Shown one piece after another: positions 5,904 to 15,723 of a stretch of 64,000 bases of DNA. The notes below the pieces were generated by a model. It made no database searches. It had not been told where the DNA came from and worked only from the letters and a program-made list of their open reading frames with translations. Position 1 is the stretch's first letter. The number at the start of each line of letters is the position of its first letter. This DNA is from JAAYUD01 sp963676865 (lineage in GTDB: Bacteria; Bacteroidota; Bacteroidia; Bacteroidales; Bacteroidaceae): NCBI GenBank assembly GCA_963676865.2, contig CAXXSS010000001.1, positions 186,001 through 250,000 of the forward strand, written 5' to 3'. The translations under genes were made by a program, and so were the position numbers.

Positions 5904-8876
5904 ATGAATCACAAAACCTTAACACTGCAAAAGGCGCTAAAAACTCTTTTGATCAGTTTTCTATTGTTAGGTTATCTCCTTCCGGCCTACGCACAGACAG
6001 GAACCATAAAAGTGACAGGTAAAGTAATTGACGAAACCAAAGTCCCGATGATTGGTGTATCTGTTGTTGTCAAAGGTACCACTCTCGGAATTTCTTCCGA
6101 TATGGAGGGATCTTTCTCACTTCAAGTACCCAATGGAACAAAAGAATTGACTTTTTCTTACGTGGGTTATCAAACTCTCACTGTTACAATTCCAGCAAAC
6201 CGCACTCTCTTGGTACAAATGAAGCCCAATGCGCAACAACTCAATGATGTTGTCGTCATAGGTTATGGTACCACTCGCAAAAGTGACCTCACAGGTTCGG
6301 TCAGTAGTGTAAAGAGCAAAGACTTCAACGGAGGAATGATATCGTCACCCGAACAGCTTATCAATGGCAAAGTGAGTGGCGTACAAATCATGAGTGCCGG
6401 AGGTTCTCCTACAGCAGGTAGCACTATTCGAATTCGTGGCGGTGCTTCGCTGAATGCCAGCAATGATCCGTTAATAGTACTGGATGGAGTTCCGATGGAA
6501 GTAGGAGGCAGTATCTCTGGAAGCGGCAACTTCTTAAGCCTCATCAACCCGAACGATATAGAGAGCATAACTATCCTAAAAGATGCGTCATCAACGGCAA
6601 TCTATGGATCGAGAGCTTCTAACGGCGTTATTATCATCACGACTAAAAAAGGCAGTGCAGGAAAAATGAGAATAAGTCTGAACACAACCAATTCTTTTCA
6701 GGTACATACCAAACTTCCTCAAATGCTTTCGCACGATCAATTTGCAAACATAATCAACTCCGTAGGGACCGACGCACAAAAATCATTACTCGGTAACGTA
6801 AACACTGATTGGAATAAGCAAATATATCAGAAGGCTTTCGGTACGGATAATAATTTAAGTTTCTCCGGACAGATAGCAAAAGCCTTACCTTATCGCTTGT
6901 CGGTAGGCTACTTCAACCAACAAGGTATATTGAAGACAGACAAAGTAGAACGATACACCACCAATCTATCTCTATCACCTTCTTTCTTCAACAATTATTT
7001 GAAATTCAATTTCAATGTAAAAGGCTCGTACAACAAAAATCATTTTGCCGATCAGAATGCTATTTGGGCAGGTGCTACATACAACCCTACTATTCCTATA
7101 CACAGTACAGATGCAACAGCTTTCGGCGGATACAACGAAGCGATAGACAATACCGGCACGCCTGTTACAGGAGCCGTACTGAATCCATTGGGACTTATCA
7201 AACAATACGATTCGCGCAGCACAGTCAAACGTCTCATCGGCAACTTCGACGTTGACTATAAGATGCATTTCCTACCCGACTTAAAATTCCATGCTACCGT
7301 AGGTTATGACTATGCCGAAGGCAAAGGTTCTATCTCTGTCCCCACTAAAGCAGCCAAATATTATACGACAGGAGGACGCGACTACACCTATGGTCCTCAG
7401 AAAAACAGTAACCGTTTGCTCACTACATACCTTAATTACAATAAATACATCGATTTTCTAAAAAGTAATATCGAAGTGACAGCCGGATACGATTATCAGA
7501 AGTGGATTGCCAAAACAAACGCATATAACGAACTGAACACCGGAGGCACAGTAGAAAACACAGTAGCAGCCACCGACCAACGACACGTACTTATTTCATA
7601 TTACGGTCGTCTCAACTATTCGTTCGATTCGAAATATTTGGTAACAGCTACCGTACGTCGCGACGGAACTTCACGCTTCAGCAAAGACAACCGATGGGGA
7701 ACGTTCCCTTCTGTTGCATTGGGTTGGCGTGTCACCGAAGAATCGTTCTTGAAAAACAATCCTATTTTGAGCAACCTCAAAATTCGGGTAAGCTACGGTG
7801 TTACCGGTCAGCAAGACGGTATAGGCAACTATAATTATCTGCCCGTTTACACTGTCAGCCAAGATGGAGCACAATACCAGTTCGGTAGTAATTATTACTA
7901 CACTTACCGCCCCGAAGCATATATTTCCAATTTGAAATGGGAAACAACTACTTCTTACAATTACGGTTTCGACTTCGGTTTGCTGAAAGATCGCATTACA
8001 GGAAGTTTCGACTTTTATACACGTAAGACAAAAGATTTGTTGGCTACCGTTCCATCAGCTGCCGGTACTAATTTCAATAAAACGGTCCTCACCAACGTAG
8101 GCAACGTTAACAGTCACGGTATCGAAGCAAATATCAATTTAAAAGCCATCGACACGAAAGATTGGGGATGGGACATCAGCGCCAATGCCACTTGGCAGAG
8201 CCAGAAGATTAAAAACCTTTCTTTGGTAAAAGGCACAACAACACCCAATACTTCTGCCGGCCCCAAGATTGACAGTTATTATTTCCAAGTTCTGAGCGAA
8301 GGATATGCACCATATATGTTCTATGTATACCATCAACTCTATGACACGAAAGGCAAACCAATAGAAGGAGCTTATGCCGACCTTGACAAAAATGGCGAAA
8401 TTAATTCGAAAGATTTATATCGCTATCATTCTCCAGCTCCTGACTGGATACTCGGTCTGTCTACCTCGTTACATTTCAGAAAGTGGACACTCAGCACCAG
8501 CTTGCGCGCCAACATCGGCAATTATGCATACAACGGTATGGCGATGAATACAGGCGCATGGAGCACTGTCTCGTACAATTCCTATCAATTGAACAACCTT
8601 AATAAAAGCTATTTAAAGACGGGCTTCACATCTCGACAATACCTAAGCGATTATTATGTAGAAAACGCATCGTTTCTCAAGATGGACAATCTGAGTTTGT
8701 CGTACAACTTCGGCAAGATTTGCAAATGGTGTAGTCTGAATGCCACAGCGATGGTACAAAATGTATTTACTATTACCAAATATACTGGTGTAGATCCGGA
8801 AGTACCGAACGGAATGGACTCTTCTTTCTATCCCCGTCCGCGAACATATTCTTTGAACATCGGACTAAATTTCTAA
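5904..8876 (+). CDS. SusC-like TonB-dependent outer-membrane transporter of a galactan PUL
   Basis: This 990-residue protein has a signal peptide (cleavage likely after LPAYA). A carboxypeptidase-like regulatory domain (about residues 36-110, VTGKVIDETKVPMIGVSVVV) follows. The TonB plug (about 115-235) contains VVVIGYGTTRKSDLTGS and the SusC signature IRGGASLNASNDPLIVLDGV. A 22-strand barrel makes up the rest, ending in the typical aromatic LNIGLNF. It imports oligosaccharides with energy from TonB/ExbBD, capped by the SusD protein encoded 21 bp downstream. The gene order SusC-SusD-SusE-like-GH53-GH2 matches the known beta-1,4-galactan locus type of Bacteroides thetaiotaomicron, so galactan fragments are the likely cargo. 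Confidence 0.93.
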   Translation: MNHKTLTLQKALKTLLISFLLLGYLLPAYAQTGTIKVTGKVIDETKVPMIGVSVVVKGTTLGISSDMEGSFSLQVPNGTKELTFSYVGYQTLTVTIPANRTLLVQMKPNAQQLNDVVVIGYGTTRKSDLTGSVSSVKSKDFNGGMISSPEQLINGKVSGVQIMSAGGSPTAGSTIRIRGGASLNASNDPLIVLDGVPMEVGGSISGSGNFLSLINPNDIESITILKDASSTAIYGSRASNGVIIITTKKGSAGKMRISLNTTNSFQVHTKLPQMLSHDQFANIINSVGTDAQKSLLGNVNTDWNKQIYQKAFGTDNNLSFSGQIAKALPYRLSVGYFNQQGILKTDKVERYTTNLSLSPSFFNNYLKFNFNVKGSYNKNHFADQNAIWAGATYNPTIPIHSTDATAFGGYNEAIDNTGTPVTGAVLNPLGLIKQYDSRSTVKRLIGNFDVDYKMHFLPDLKFHATVGYDYAEGKGSISVPTKAAKYYTTGGRDYTYGPQKNSNRLLTTYLNYNKYIDFLKSNIEVTAGYDYQKWIAKTNAYNELNTGGTVENTVAATDQRHVLISYYGRLNYSFDSKYLVTATVRRDGTSRFSKDNRWGTFPSVALGWRVTEESFLKNNPILSNLKIRVSYGVTGQQDGIGNYNYLPVYTVSQDGAQYQFGSNYYYTYRPEAYISNLKWETTTSYNYGFDFGLLKDRITGSFDFYTRKTKDLLATVPSAAGTNFNKTVLTNVGNVNSHGIEANINLKAIDTKDWGWDISANATWQSQKIKNLSLVKGTTTPNTSAGPKIDSYYFQVLSEGYAPYMFYVYHQLYDTKGKPIEGAYADLDKNGEINSKDLYRYHSPAPDWILGLSTSLHFRKWTLSTSLRANIGNYAYNGMAMNTGAWSTVSYNSYQLNNLNKSYLKTGFTSRQYLSDYYVENASFLKMDNLSLSYNFGKICKWCSLNATAMVQNVFTITKYTGVDPEVPNGMDSSFYPRPRTYSLNIGLNF

Positions 8877-8897
8877 TCTTTAAAATTGAAAAGCATT

Positions 8898-10472
8898 ATG
8901 AAAAAGATATATTCTACGTTACTTATATGCGGACTTCTGACACTCTCTGCATGCACCGGCGATTTAGACCAGATGCCGAACACTGAAACAACTTCGGGCG
9001 ACGTATATACTACAGCCGAGAACTATCAGGCTGTACTTGCCAAACTTTATGCATCGTACGTAATAGCCGGACAACAAAAAGGAGGAGGCAATGCCGACAT
9101 GAGCAGCAACAGCGGATACGATTATATGCGCTGCTATATTAATATGCAAGAATGTGGAACCGACGAAATGGCATGTACATGGCTCGAAGGCGATAAGGTG
9201 AAAGGCCTCACATATCTCTCTTGGGATGCTAATGACCCTTGGATAGAAGACACCTACTACCGCATTTATCAAACCATCGCCTATTGCAATGAGTTTCTAC
9301 GCAATGCAACCGACAATGCAATCTCGAAGTTTTCTGATACCGATCAGACAACGATCAAACAATATCGTGCCGAAACACGTTTTCTAAGAGCATTGGCATA
9401 CTACCACGCAATGGATCTATATCGCAATATTCCGTTTGTTACCGAAAAAGATCCGGTTGGTGCCTATACCCCACCCCGCTATACGTCGTCACAAATATTC
9501 GATTATATCGAATCCGAACTGAAAGATATCGAATCTACCCTCCCCGACCGCACTACCGTTACGTACGGACATGCATCCAAAGCTGCAGCCTGGACATTGC
9601 TCGCCAAAATGTATCTTAACGCTAAGATATACACCGGTACCGAACATTATACGGACTGTATTACTTATTGCGAGAAGATTATTGGAGACGGATACTCACT
9701 AGATGCAGATTATTCCAAACTCTTCAATGCCGACAATGACAAACGCACTGACGAAATCATCTTTGCCTTCAATGTAGATGCCAACCATACGGTATCATGG
9801 GGTGCTACGACCTATTTGGTTTGCGGCGAAGTAAGCAATACATCCGATTACGAAAAGCCTGCCGATTATGGTGTAACAAGCGGTTGGAGTATGTTTCGTG
9901 CCAGAGGAGAATTATCCGGTATCTTTGCCGACGGTGACAAACGCGCGATGTTCTTTACTAAAGGGCAAACCAAAATGCTTGATACATCTATAGACGACGC
10001 GACAGCAGGCTATCTCGTTACGAAATGGACTAATCTGACCGATGCCGGTCAAGCAGCTTCAAACACAGGAAGCAGTGGTGTAAATACCGATTTCCCTGTC
10101 TTTCGTTTGGCAGATGTCTATCTGATGCTGGCAGAATCTGTTCTGCGCGGTGGCACGGGCAGTTCGAAAGCCGAAGCACTGAAATATGTGAATTATATTC
10201 GTGAAAGAGCCTATGGAAGTACTACAGGCGATGTCAGCGAAAGTGATTTGACGACCGATTTCATTCTAAATGAACGTGCTCGCGAACTTTATTGGGAATG
10301 CACACGGCGCACCGACCTTATCCGCTTCGGCAGATTTACAACCAACGATTATTTGTGGCAATGGAAAGGTGGCGTAAAAGCTGGACAAGCTGTCGACGAT
10401 AAATACAATATTTATCCCATACCGGCAGCCGAACTATCGGCCAACCCGAATCTACACAATGACAATTACTAA
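8898..10472 (+). CDS. SusD-like surface glycan-binding lipoprotein
   Basis: The ATG giving MKKIYSTLLICGLLTLSAC is used rather than an upstream TTG, because it places a lipobox (LSAC, acylated Cys19) at the right distance. The 524-residue mature protein has the RagB/SusD layout. TPR-like helices carry the conserved EARFLRA-type block (AETRFLRALAYYHAMDLY) and YVNYIRERAYG. The C-terminal signature RARELYWECTRRTDLIRFGRF ends with YPIPAAELSANPNL. It would close over the SusC barrel as a lid and deliver galacto-oligosaccharides. The direct juxtaposition with SusC makes the pairing certain. Confidence 0.93.
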   Translation: MKKIYSTLLICGLLTLSACTGDLDQMPNTETTSGDVYTTAENYQAVLAKLYASYVIAGQQKGGGNADMSSNSGYDYMRCYINMQECGTDEMACTWLEGDKVKGLTYLSWDANDPWIEDTYYRIYQTIAYCNEFLRNATDNAISKFSDTDQTTIKQYRAETRFLRALAYYHAMDLYRNIPFVTEKDPVGAYTPPRYTSSQIFDYIESELKDIESTLPDRTTVTYGHASKAAAWTLLAKMYLNAKIYTGTEHYTDCITYCEKIIGDGYSLDADYSKLFNADNDKRTDEIIFAFNVDANHTVSWGATTYLVCGEVSNTSDYEKPADYGVTSGWSMFRARGELSGIFADGDKRAMFFTKGQTKMLDTSIDDATAGYLVTKWTNLTDAGQAASNTGSSGVNTDFPVFRLADVYLMLAESVLRGGTGSSKAEALKYVNYIRERAYGSTTGDVSESDLTTDFILNERARELYWECTRRTDLIRFGRFTTNDYLWQWKGGVKAGQAVDDKYNIYPIPAAELSANPNLHNDNY

Positions 10473-10492
10473 TCACCCTAAACCAGAACAAC

Positions 10493-12181
10493 ATGAAAAC
10501 AATTCAATATATGTTCTTCGCCCTAATACTCTGTCTCGGCATAACGTCGTGCAGTAAGGATGGCGATTTGATTTATCTATCTCCTGCAGAAGGAGGACAG
10601 CTCTCGGCATCGGACGGTAATGTGGTTTTGTCCAAAGAGCTAAACCAATCTATCGTTCTGTCGTTGGCTTGGACTAAAGTCAATCCTAAAGTGAGCAACA
10701 GCAACGTATCGGCCCCCAATTTGCTTACAACAACGCTACAAGCTTCGCTCTCAAGCGATTTTTCGACCGCTGTAACCGAATCCAGCGAATCCAATCAGTC
10801 AAAAGCATACACGGGTTTGGTGTTTAATACGCTTGCCAAGAATTTGGGTGCGGCAGTAGATGTTTCCACTCCTATTTATTTTCGCTTGAAAGTATCGGAA
10901 GGCAACAATATGGAGCCTGTCTATAGTAATACCGTTACAGTCAAGACAACTCCTTATCTCATTGACATGTCTATAGGATATCTACTCACATCCAAGCAAG
11001 ACGCAACAGATATGAAACTAGCTTCTCCTACATCCAACGGCGTTTATACAGGCTTTATAGGTGCCACCGCATGGTATAATTATTTCTTGCAAGAAGGCGA
11101 CGGCACGGTATGGGGTAATTTAGGTGCCGATAACTCGGCCTTTATACTCTCTAGTGACAAGACTAAATGGAACTTCTGGTATCCCGGACAAACGGGTTGT
11201 TATTACACGGTTGTGGATACGAAGAAGAAAGTATGGTCGGCTCTATACATGCCTTCGCTAGGAGTAACGGGCGACCTCAATGGATCAATGGTGTACGAAC
11301 GGGCTCAAAATGAATGGATATATGTCTTTAATGCCGCAGCCGCAGGTAGTGCCACTATCAAAATTTCCGGTACGGGCAAACAGTACAATTATTCCACCGC
11401 CACTGACGACGCAAATGCTATCGATACGCCTCTAGGTTTCGGAGCGAGTGCCTCTACACTCTCTTTCGGTTCTTCGGCCTCCGATATTACGGTCAATATT
11501 CCATCGACAGGAACATGTACATTAATTCTTAACTTGAACAATCCGAAAGCATGGAGTTGCTCTGTGGTCAAAGGAGACGCTACTCCTACCTCTGTGAGCA
11601 AGTATGTTTATCTATCGGGCATTGACGACGGAATCAGTGGCAGCTGGACATTCGACAATTATGTGACTCTCTACAATGAAAGTGACCTGAAGTACGAGGG
11701 TGTTATCAATGTCAATTCCAAATGGGGATACAAGTTCTATTCCACAAAAGACGATTGGAACAGCGCCCTAGGTACTGCATCCGGCACATCCGATAGCGGT
11801 ACACTCTCCACAACAGGAGGCAACATCCCCGCACCGACAGCAGGTTATTATTTATTCGATGTAGACATGAAGAATCTCACGTATGCTCTGACAGGAGTCT
11901 CTGCGGTAGCATATAGCGGATTCAACAACGATTGGTCGCTCACTGCAATGACACCGACTTCCACCGCAGGAGAATATGCAGCATCGGTTACTATCAATGG
12001 AGCATCGCCCTATGGTGCAAAGATTGTGATCAATTCCAATTGGGACATGTTCTATGGAGGCAGCAATGGCACACTCAAATACAAAGGGGCAAACATTATC
12101 GACGACGCAACACTAGCAACAGGAACTTATACTTTGACTATCAACTTAATTACCGGAACTTATTCATTCGCTAAACAATAA
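10493..12181 (+). CDS. SusE-type surface glycan-binding lipoprotein
   Basis: The 562-residue protein begins with a lipoprotein signal (GITSC, Cys20). The next part resembles an N-terminal SusE domain (LIYLSPAEGGQL, then a beta-sandwich with IVLSLAWTKVNP). Two or three Ser/Thr/Gly-rich beta-sandwich modules follow, of the SusF/SusE or DUF5019-like kind. It has no catalytic motif. By position between SusD and the GH53 gene it should be the surface glycan-binding protein that captures galactan for the endo-enzyme. The ligand is inferred from the locus only. Confidence 0.82.
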   Translation: MKTIQYMFFALILCLGITSCSKDGDLIYLSPAEGGQLSASDGNVVLSKELNQSIVLSLAWTKVNPKVSNSNVSAPNLLTTTLQASLSSDFSTAVTESSESNQSKAYTGLVFNTLAKNLGAAVDVSTPIYFRLKVSEGNNMEPVYSNTVTVKTTPYLIDMSIGYLLTSKQDATDMKLASPTSNGVYTGFIGATAWYNYFLQEGDGTVWGNLGADNSAFILSSDKTKWNFWYPGQTGCYYTVVDTKKKVWSALYMPSLGVTGDLNGSMVYERAQNEWIYVFNAAAAGSATIKISGTGKQYNYSTATDDANAIDTPLGFGASASTLSFGSSASDITVNIPSTGTCTLILNLNNPKAWSCSVVKGDATPTSVSKYVYLSGIDDGISGSWTFDNYVTLYNESDLKYEGVINVNSKWGYKFYSTKDDWNSALGTASGTSDSGTLSTTGGNIPAPTAGYYLFDVDMKNLTYALTGVSAVAYSGFNNDWSLTAMTPTSTAGEYAASVTINGASPYGAKIVINSNWDMFYGGSNGTLKYKGANIIDDATLATGTYTLTINLITGTYSFAKQ

Positions 12182-12185
12182 TATC

Positions 12186-13235
12186 ATGAAATGGTTTAAC
12201 AACATAATAGGACTCGTTGCAGTAGTCCTTCTGACAGGATTTAGCTTTATATCGTGCAGCAAAAGCGATAATGATCCTGTATTTCCAAAAGACAAGATTT
12301 ACGATATGACCGGATTCGCACGAGGAGCCGATGTAAGTTGGCTCACTGAAATGGAATCCGACGGGCTGAAGTTTTACGATGCCAATGGCAAAGCAACCGA
12401 CTGTTTGGAACTTCTACGTAGTCTTGGAATGAATGCTATCCGCCTGAGGGTATGGGTGAATCCTACCGACGGCTGGTGCAATCAGTCCGATGTAGTAGCC
12501 AAAGCTTATCGCGCAACTCAATTGGGTTTCCGCATTCTAATAGATTTTCATTACAGTGATACTTGGGCCGACCCAAGCAGCCAAACCAAACCGGCTGCTT
12601 GGTCGAACCTCAGTTTCGATGACCTCAAGACAGCCGTTGCCACTCATACCACCTCAGTGCTAACCGCTTTGAAAAATGTGGGTGTCACCCCCGAATGGGT
12701 ACAAGTGGGCAACGAAACGAGCAACGGAATGCTATGGGATGATGGTAAAGCCTCGGCAAACATGGCACAATATGCCGCTCTGAACAACGCCGGATATGAT
12801 GCTGTCAAAGCTGTATTCCCAAATGCGTTGGTAGTTATCCATCTGGCAGAAGGCAATAAACAATCGCTCTACACCTGGATGTTTGACGGACTGAAATCGA
12901 ATGGCGGTAAATGGGATGTCATCGGTATGTCGCTTTATCCCGACACAGATACATGGCAGACAATGACAAGCGATTGTGTGACCAACATCAAAAGCCTTAT
13001 CAGTCGCTATGGTTGCAAAGTGATGATCTGCGAAGTAGGTATGGGCGAAAATGAAGCATCGACTTGCAAAACATGGCTCACGTCACTAATGACACAAACA
13101 AAAGCGATCAGTGGTTGCTTGGGAGTATTCTACTGGGAACCGGAATGCTATGGCAACTGGAAGTCGTATGGCAAGGGAGCCTTCGATGACAACGGCAAAC
13201 CTACCGAAGCATTAGATGCTTTTGCAGCAAACTGA
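12186..13235 (+). CDS. GH53 endo-beta-1,4-galactanase, surface lipoprotein
   Basis: The protein is 349 residues, starting with a lipoprotein signal (SFISC, Cys24). The (beta/alpha)8 barrel shows GH53 hallmarks: GADVSWL (48-54), NAIRLRVWVNP (83-93), ILIDFHYSDTWADP (117-130), the acid/base in WVQVGNE (E177) and the nucleophile in MICEVG (E283). It cleaves beta-1,4-galactan internally, probably at the cell surface, giving oligosaccharides for the SusCD pair. It starts 4 bp after the glycan-binding protein gene and is followed 20 bp later by the GH2 gene. The assignment rests on family motifs and is strong. Confidence 0.92.
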   Translation: MKWFNNIIGLVAVVLLTGFSFISCSKSDNDPVFPKDKIYDMTGFARGADVSWLTEMESDGLKFYDANGKATDCLELLRSLGMNAIRLRVWVNPTDGWCNQSDVVAKAYRATQLGFRILIDFHYSDTWADPSSQTKPAAWSNLSFDDLKTAVATHTTSVLTALKNVGVTPEWVQVGNETSNGMLWDDGKASANMAQYAALNNAGYDAVKAVFPNALVVIHLAEGNKQSLYTWMFDGLKSNGGKWDVIGMSLYPDTDTWQTMTSDCVTNIKSLISRYGCKVMICEVGMGENEASTCKTWLTSLMTQTKAISGCLGVFYWEPECYGNWKSYGKGAFDDNGKPTEALDAFAAN

Positions 13236-13255
13236 AACCATTTATCTTTAATTGT

Positions 13256-15718
13256 ATGAGCAATAACCGATACAGATTTCTAACTATAACAATGTTCTTT
13301 TGTTGCTGTGCCTGCTTATCGCATGCACAGCGCAGAGAACAATTGCTCTGCGACGGTTGGAAATTTGCACTCCACGAACAGACGGGAGCCGAAAGGACCG
13401 ATTATAACGATAGTCAATGGCAATCGGTAAGTATCCCACACGATTGGGCTATTTACGGACCTTTCAGCAGAGAATATGATTTACAAAGCGTAGCGATCAC
13501 ACAAAACGGAGAGTCGAAAGCCAGCCTTAAGACAGGACGAACGGGCGGACTACCCTACGTTGGTATAGGATGGTATCGAAGGCATTTGAACATCGAACAT
13601 TTCAATGCTTCAACCAACCGCGCTGCATTATTGTTCGACGGAGCCATGAGCGAAGCTCAAATATATATCAATGGACAGAAAGCCTGCTTTTGGCCCTATG
13701 GATACAATTCATTCTGGTGCAACATCACTTCCCTACTCCATAGCGACGGCAAAGACAACATCATAGCCGTACGCCTCGAAAATCGCCCGCAATCATCGCG
13801 TTGGTACTCGGGAGCCGGACTCTATAGGAATGTACATCTCATCGTTACAAACACCACACATATCCCCGTATGGGGTACTCACATCACTACTCCTCATGTA
13901 GAAAAAGAGTTTGCTACAGTGAAGTTGCGCACAACTGTAGAGAATAGAGATAACACTCGCAAATTAAAGCTAGAGACCCGCATCTTCGATGCCGTGGGAA
14001 ATCTAGTAGCATCACGCACAACTACAGAGTGCGCCCCTGACGGACAACCAAATGAACAGAATTTCTTAATCAACCACCCTGCACTATGGTCGCCCGAGTC
14101 GCCCGTCCTGTACGAAGCACGCACCACCCTTTATATAGACAACGAACAAACAGATACATACACTACACGTTTCGGCATTCGTTCGGTTGAAGTCGTAGCA
14201 GAAAAGGGATTCTTTCTGAATGGAGTAAATCGCAAATTCAAAGGTGTATGTCTTCATCACGACCTCGGTCCGCTGGGTGCTGCTATCAATCGTTCGGCTA
14301 TCCGACATCAGTTGCAGATGCTCAAAGATATGGGTTGCGATGCCATTCGCACAGCTCACAATATGCCTGCTCCGGAATTGGTCGAATTGTGCGACTCAAT
14401 GGGATTCATGATGATGGTCGAACCTTTTGACGAATGGGATATAGCCAAATGCAAAAACGGTTACCACCGCTATTTTAAAGATTGGGCGGAGCGAGACATG
14501 CAAAACATGATTCGCCATTATCGCAACCACCCCAGTGTAGTGATGTGGAGTATCGGCAACGAAGTACCTACACAGTGCGATGCACAAGGTTATCAGGTGG
14601 CTTCATTCCTACAGGACATCTGTCATCGCGAAGATCCTACACGTCCGGTCACTTGTGGTATGGACCAAGTAGATTGCGTACTCGGAAACGGCTTTGCCGC
14701 ACAACTTGACATACCGGGATTCAATTATCGTGTACACCGCTACACAGATGCCTACAACAAACTTCCGCAAGCTGTCATTTTGGGTTGCGAAACGTCCTCA
14801 ACCGTCAGTTCGCGCGGAACATATAAGTTTCCTGTCGAGTTGAAAGCTGATGCCCAATATACTGATCATCAAAGTTCATCTTACGATGTAGAATACTGCA
14901 ACTGGAGCAATATTCCGGATGACGACCTTGCCATGGCCGACGACCATGACTGGTCAATGGGGCAATTCGTTTGGACGGGATTTGATTATCTGGGCGAACC
15001 ATCACCTTACGATACCGATGCCTGGCCCAATCATAGCTCGTTATTCGGCATCATTGATCTGGCAAGCATACCCAAAGACCGTTACTATCTGTACCGCAGC
15101 ATTTGGGACACAAGTACATCGACACTGCATATATTGCCGCATTGGACATGGCCGGGACGCGAAGGAAAAATAACTCCTGTATTCGTGTACAGTAGCTACC
15201 CACAAGTAGAATTGTTTGTCAATGGCAAAAGCCAAGGGATCAGAACCAAAGAGAAGAGCTCCCGTTTGGGGCGCTATCGGCTCATGTGGGATCACGTCGC
15301 GTACGAACCGGGAGAACTCAAAGCCGTAGCTTACAACGCAGAGGGCAAACAAGTAGCGACAGAGACCATCCATACGGCAGGCAAGCCTCATCATCTGAGC
15401 ATATCGCTAAGCACTAAAAGATTGAAACCGGACGGACAAGACTTAGTCTATATCACCATAAGTTCTGTAGACAAGCAAGGAAATCTTTGTCCCGCGGACA
15501 ATAGGCTCGTACATTTCTCTGTAAAAGGCGTAGGTCATTATCGTGCAGGTGCCAATGGAGATCCTTGTTCGCTAGATCTTTTCCATTTGCCCCAGATGCA
15601 TCTTTTTGCAGGTCAATGTACCGCCATCGTCCAATCGGGTCAAACAATTGGTAATATCCGCTTCGAGGCTTCAGCCAAAAATCTGAAAGCGGCATCGGAT
15701 ACTATCGAAGTAAAATAA
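13256..15718 (+). CDS. GH2 beta-galactosidase of the galactan PUL
   Basis: This 820-residue enzyme has a signal peptide (cleavage near LSHAQ). An N-terminal sugar-binding jelly roll follows (about 25-200, with WYRRH and YNGYNSFW-type segments), then an immunoglobulin-like domain (about 205-308). The TIM barrel has the acid/base in MWSIGNEVP (E436) and the nucleophile in ILGCETSS (E512). C-terminal beta domains of the DUF4982 type complete it. It should release galactose from the oligosaccharides taken up by the SusCD system, acting in the periplasm. GH2 also contains mannosidases and glucuronidases; the GH53 neighbour argues for beta-galactosidase. It ends 5 bp from the convergent GH20 gene. 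Confidence 0.88.
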   Translation: MSNNRYRFLTITMFFCCCACLSHAQRREQLLCDGWKFALHEQTGAERTDYNDSQWQSVSIPHDWAIYGPFSREYDLQSVAITQNGESKASLKTGRTGGLPYVGIGWYRRHLNIEHFNASTNRAALLFDGAMSEAQIYINGQKACFWPYGYNSFWCNITSLLHSDGKDNIIAVRLENRPQSSRWYSGAGLYRNVHLIVTNTTHIPVWGTHITTPHVEKEFATVKLRTTVENRDNTRKLKLETRIFDAVGNLVASRTTTECAPDGQPNEQNFLINHPALWSPESPVLYEARTTLYIDNEQTDTYTTRFGIRSVEVVAEKGFFLNGVNRKFKGVCLHHDLGPLGAAINRSAIRHQLQMLKDMGCDAIRTAHNMPAPELVELCDSMGFMMMVEPFDEWDIAKCKNGYHRYFKDWAERDMQNMIRHYRNHPSVVMWSIGNEVPTQCDAQGYQVASFLQDICHREDPTRPVTCGMDQVDCVLGNGFAAQLDIPGFNYRVHRYTDAYNKLPQAVILGCETSSTVSSRGTYKFPVELKADAQYTDHQSSSYDVEYCNWSNIPDDDLAMADDHDWSMGQFVWTGFDYLGEPSPYDTDAWPNHSSLFGIIDLASIPKDRYYLYRSIWDTSTSTLHILPHWTWPGREGKITPVFVYSSYPQVELFVNGKSQGIRTKEKSSRLGRYRLMWDHVAYEPGELKAVAYNAEGKQVATETIHTAGKPHHLSISLSTKRLKPDGQDLVYITISSVDKQGNLCPADNRLVHFSVKGVGHYRAGANGDPCSLDLFHLPQMHLFAGQCTAIVQSGQTIGNIRFEASAKNLKAASDTIEVK

Positions 15719-15723
15719 AGATA

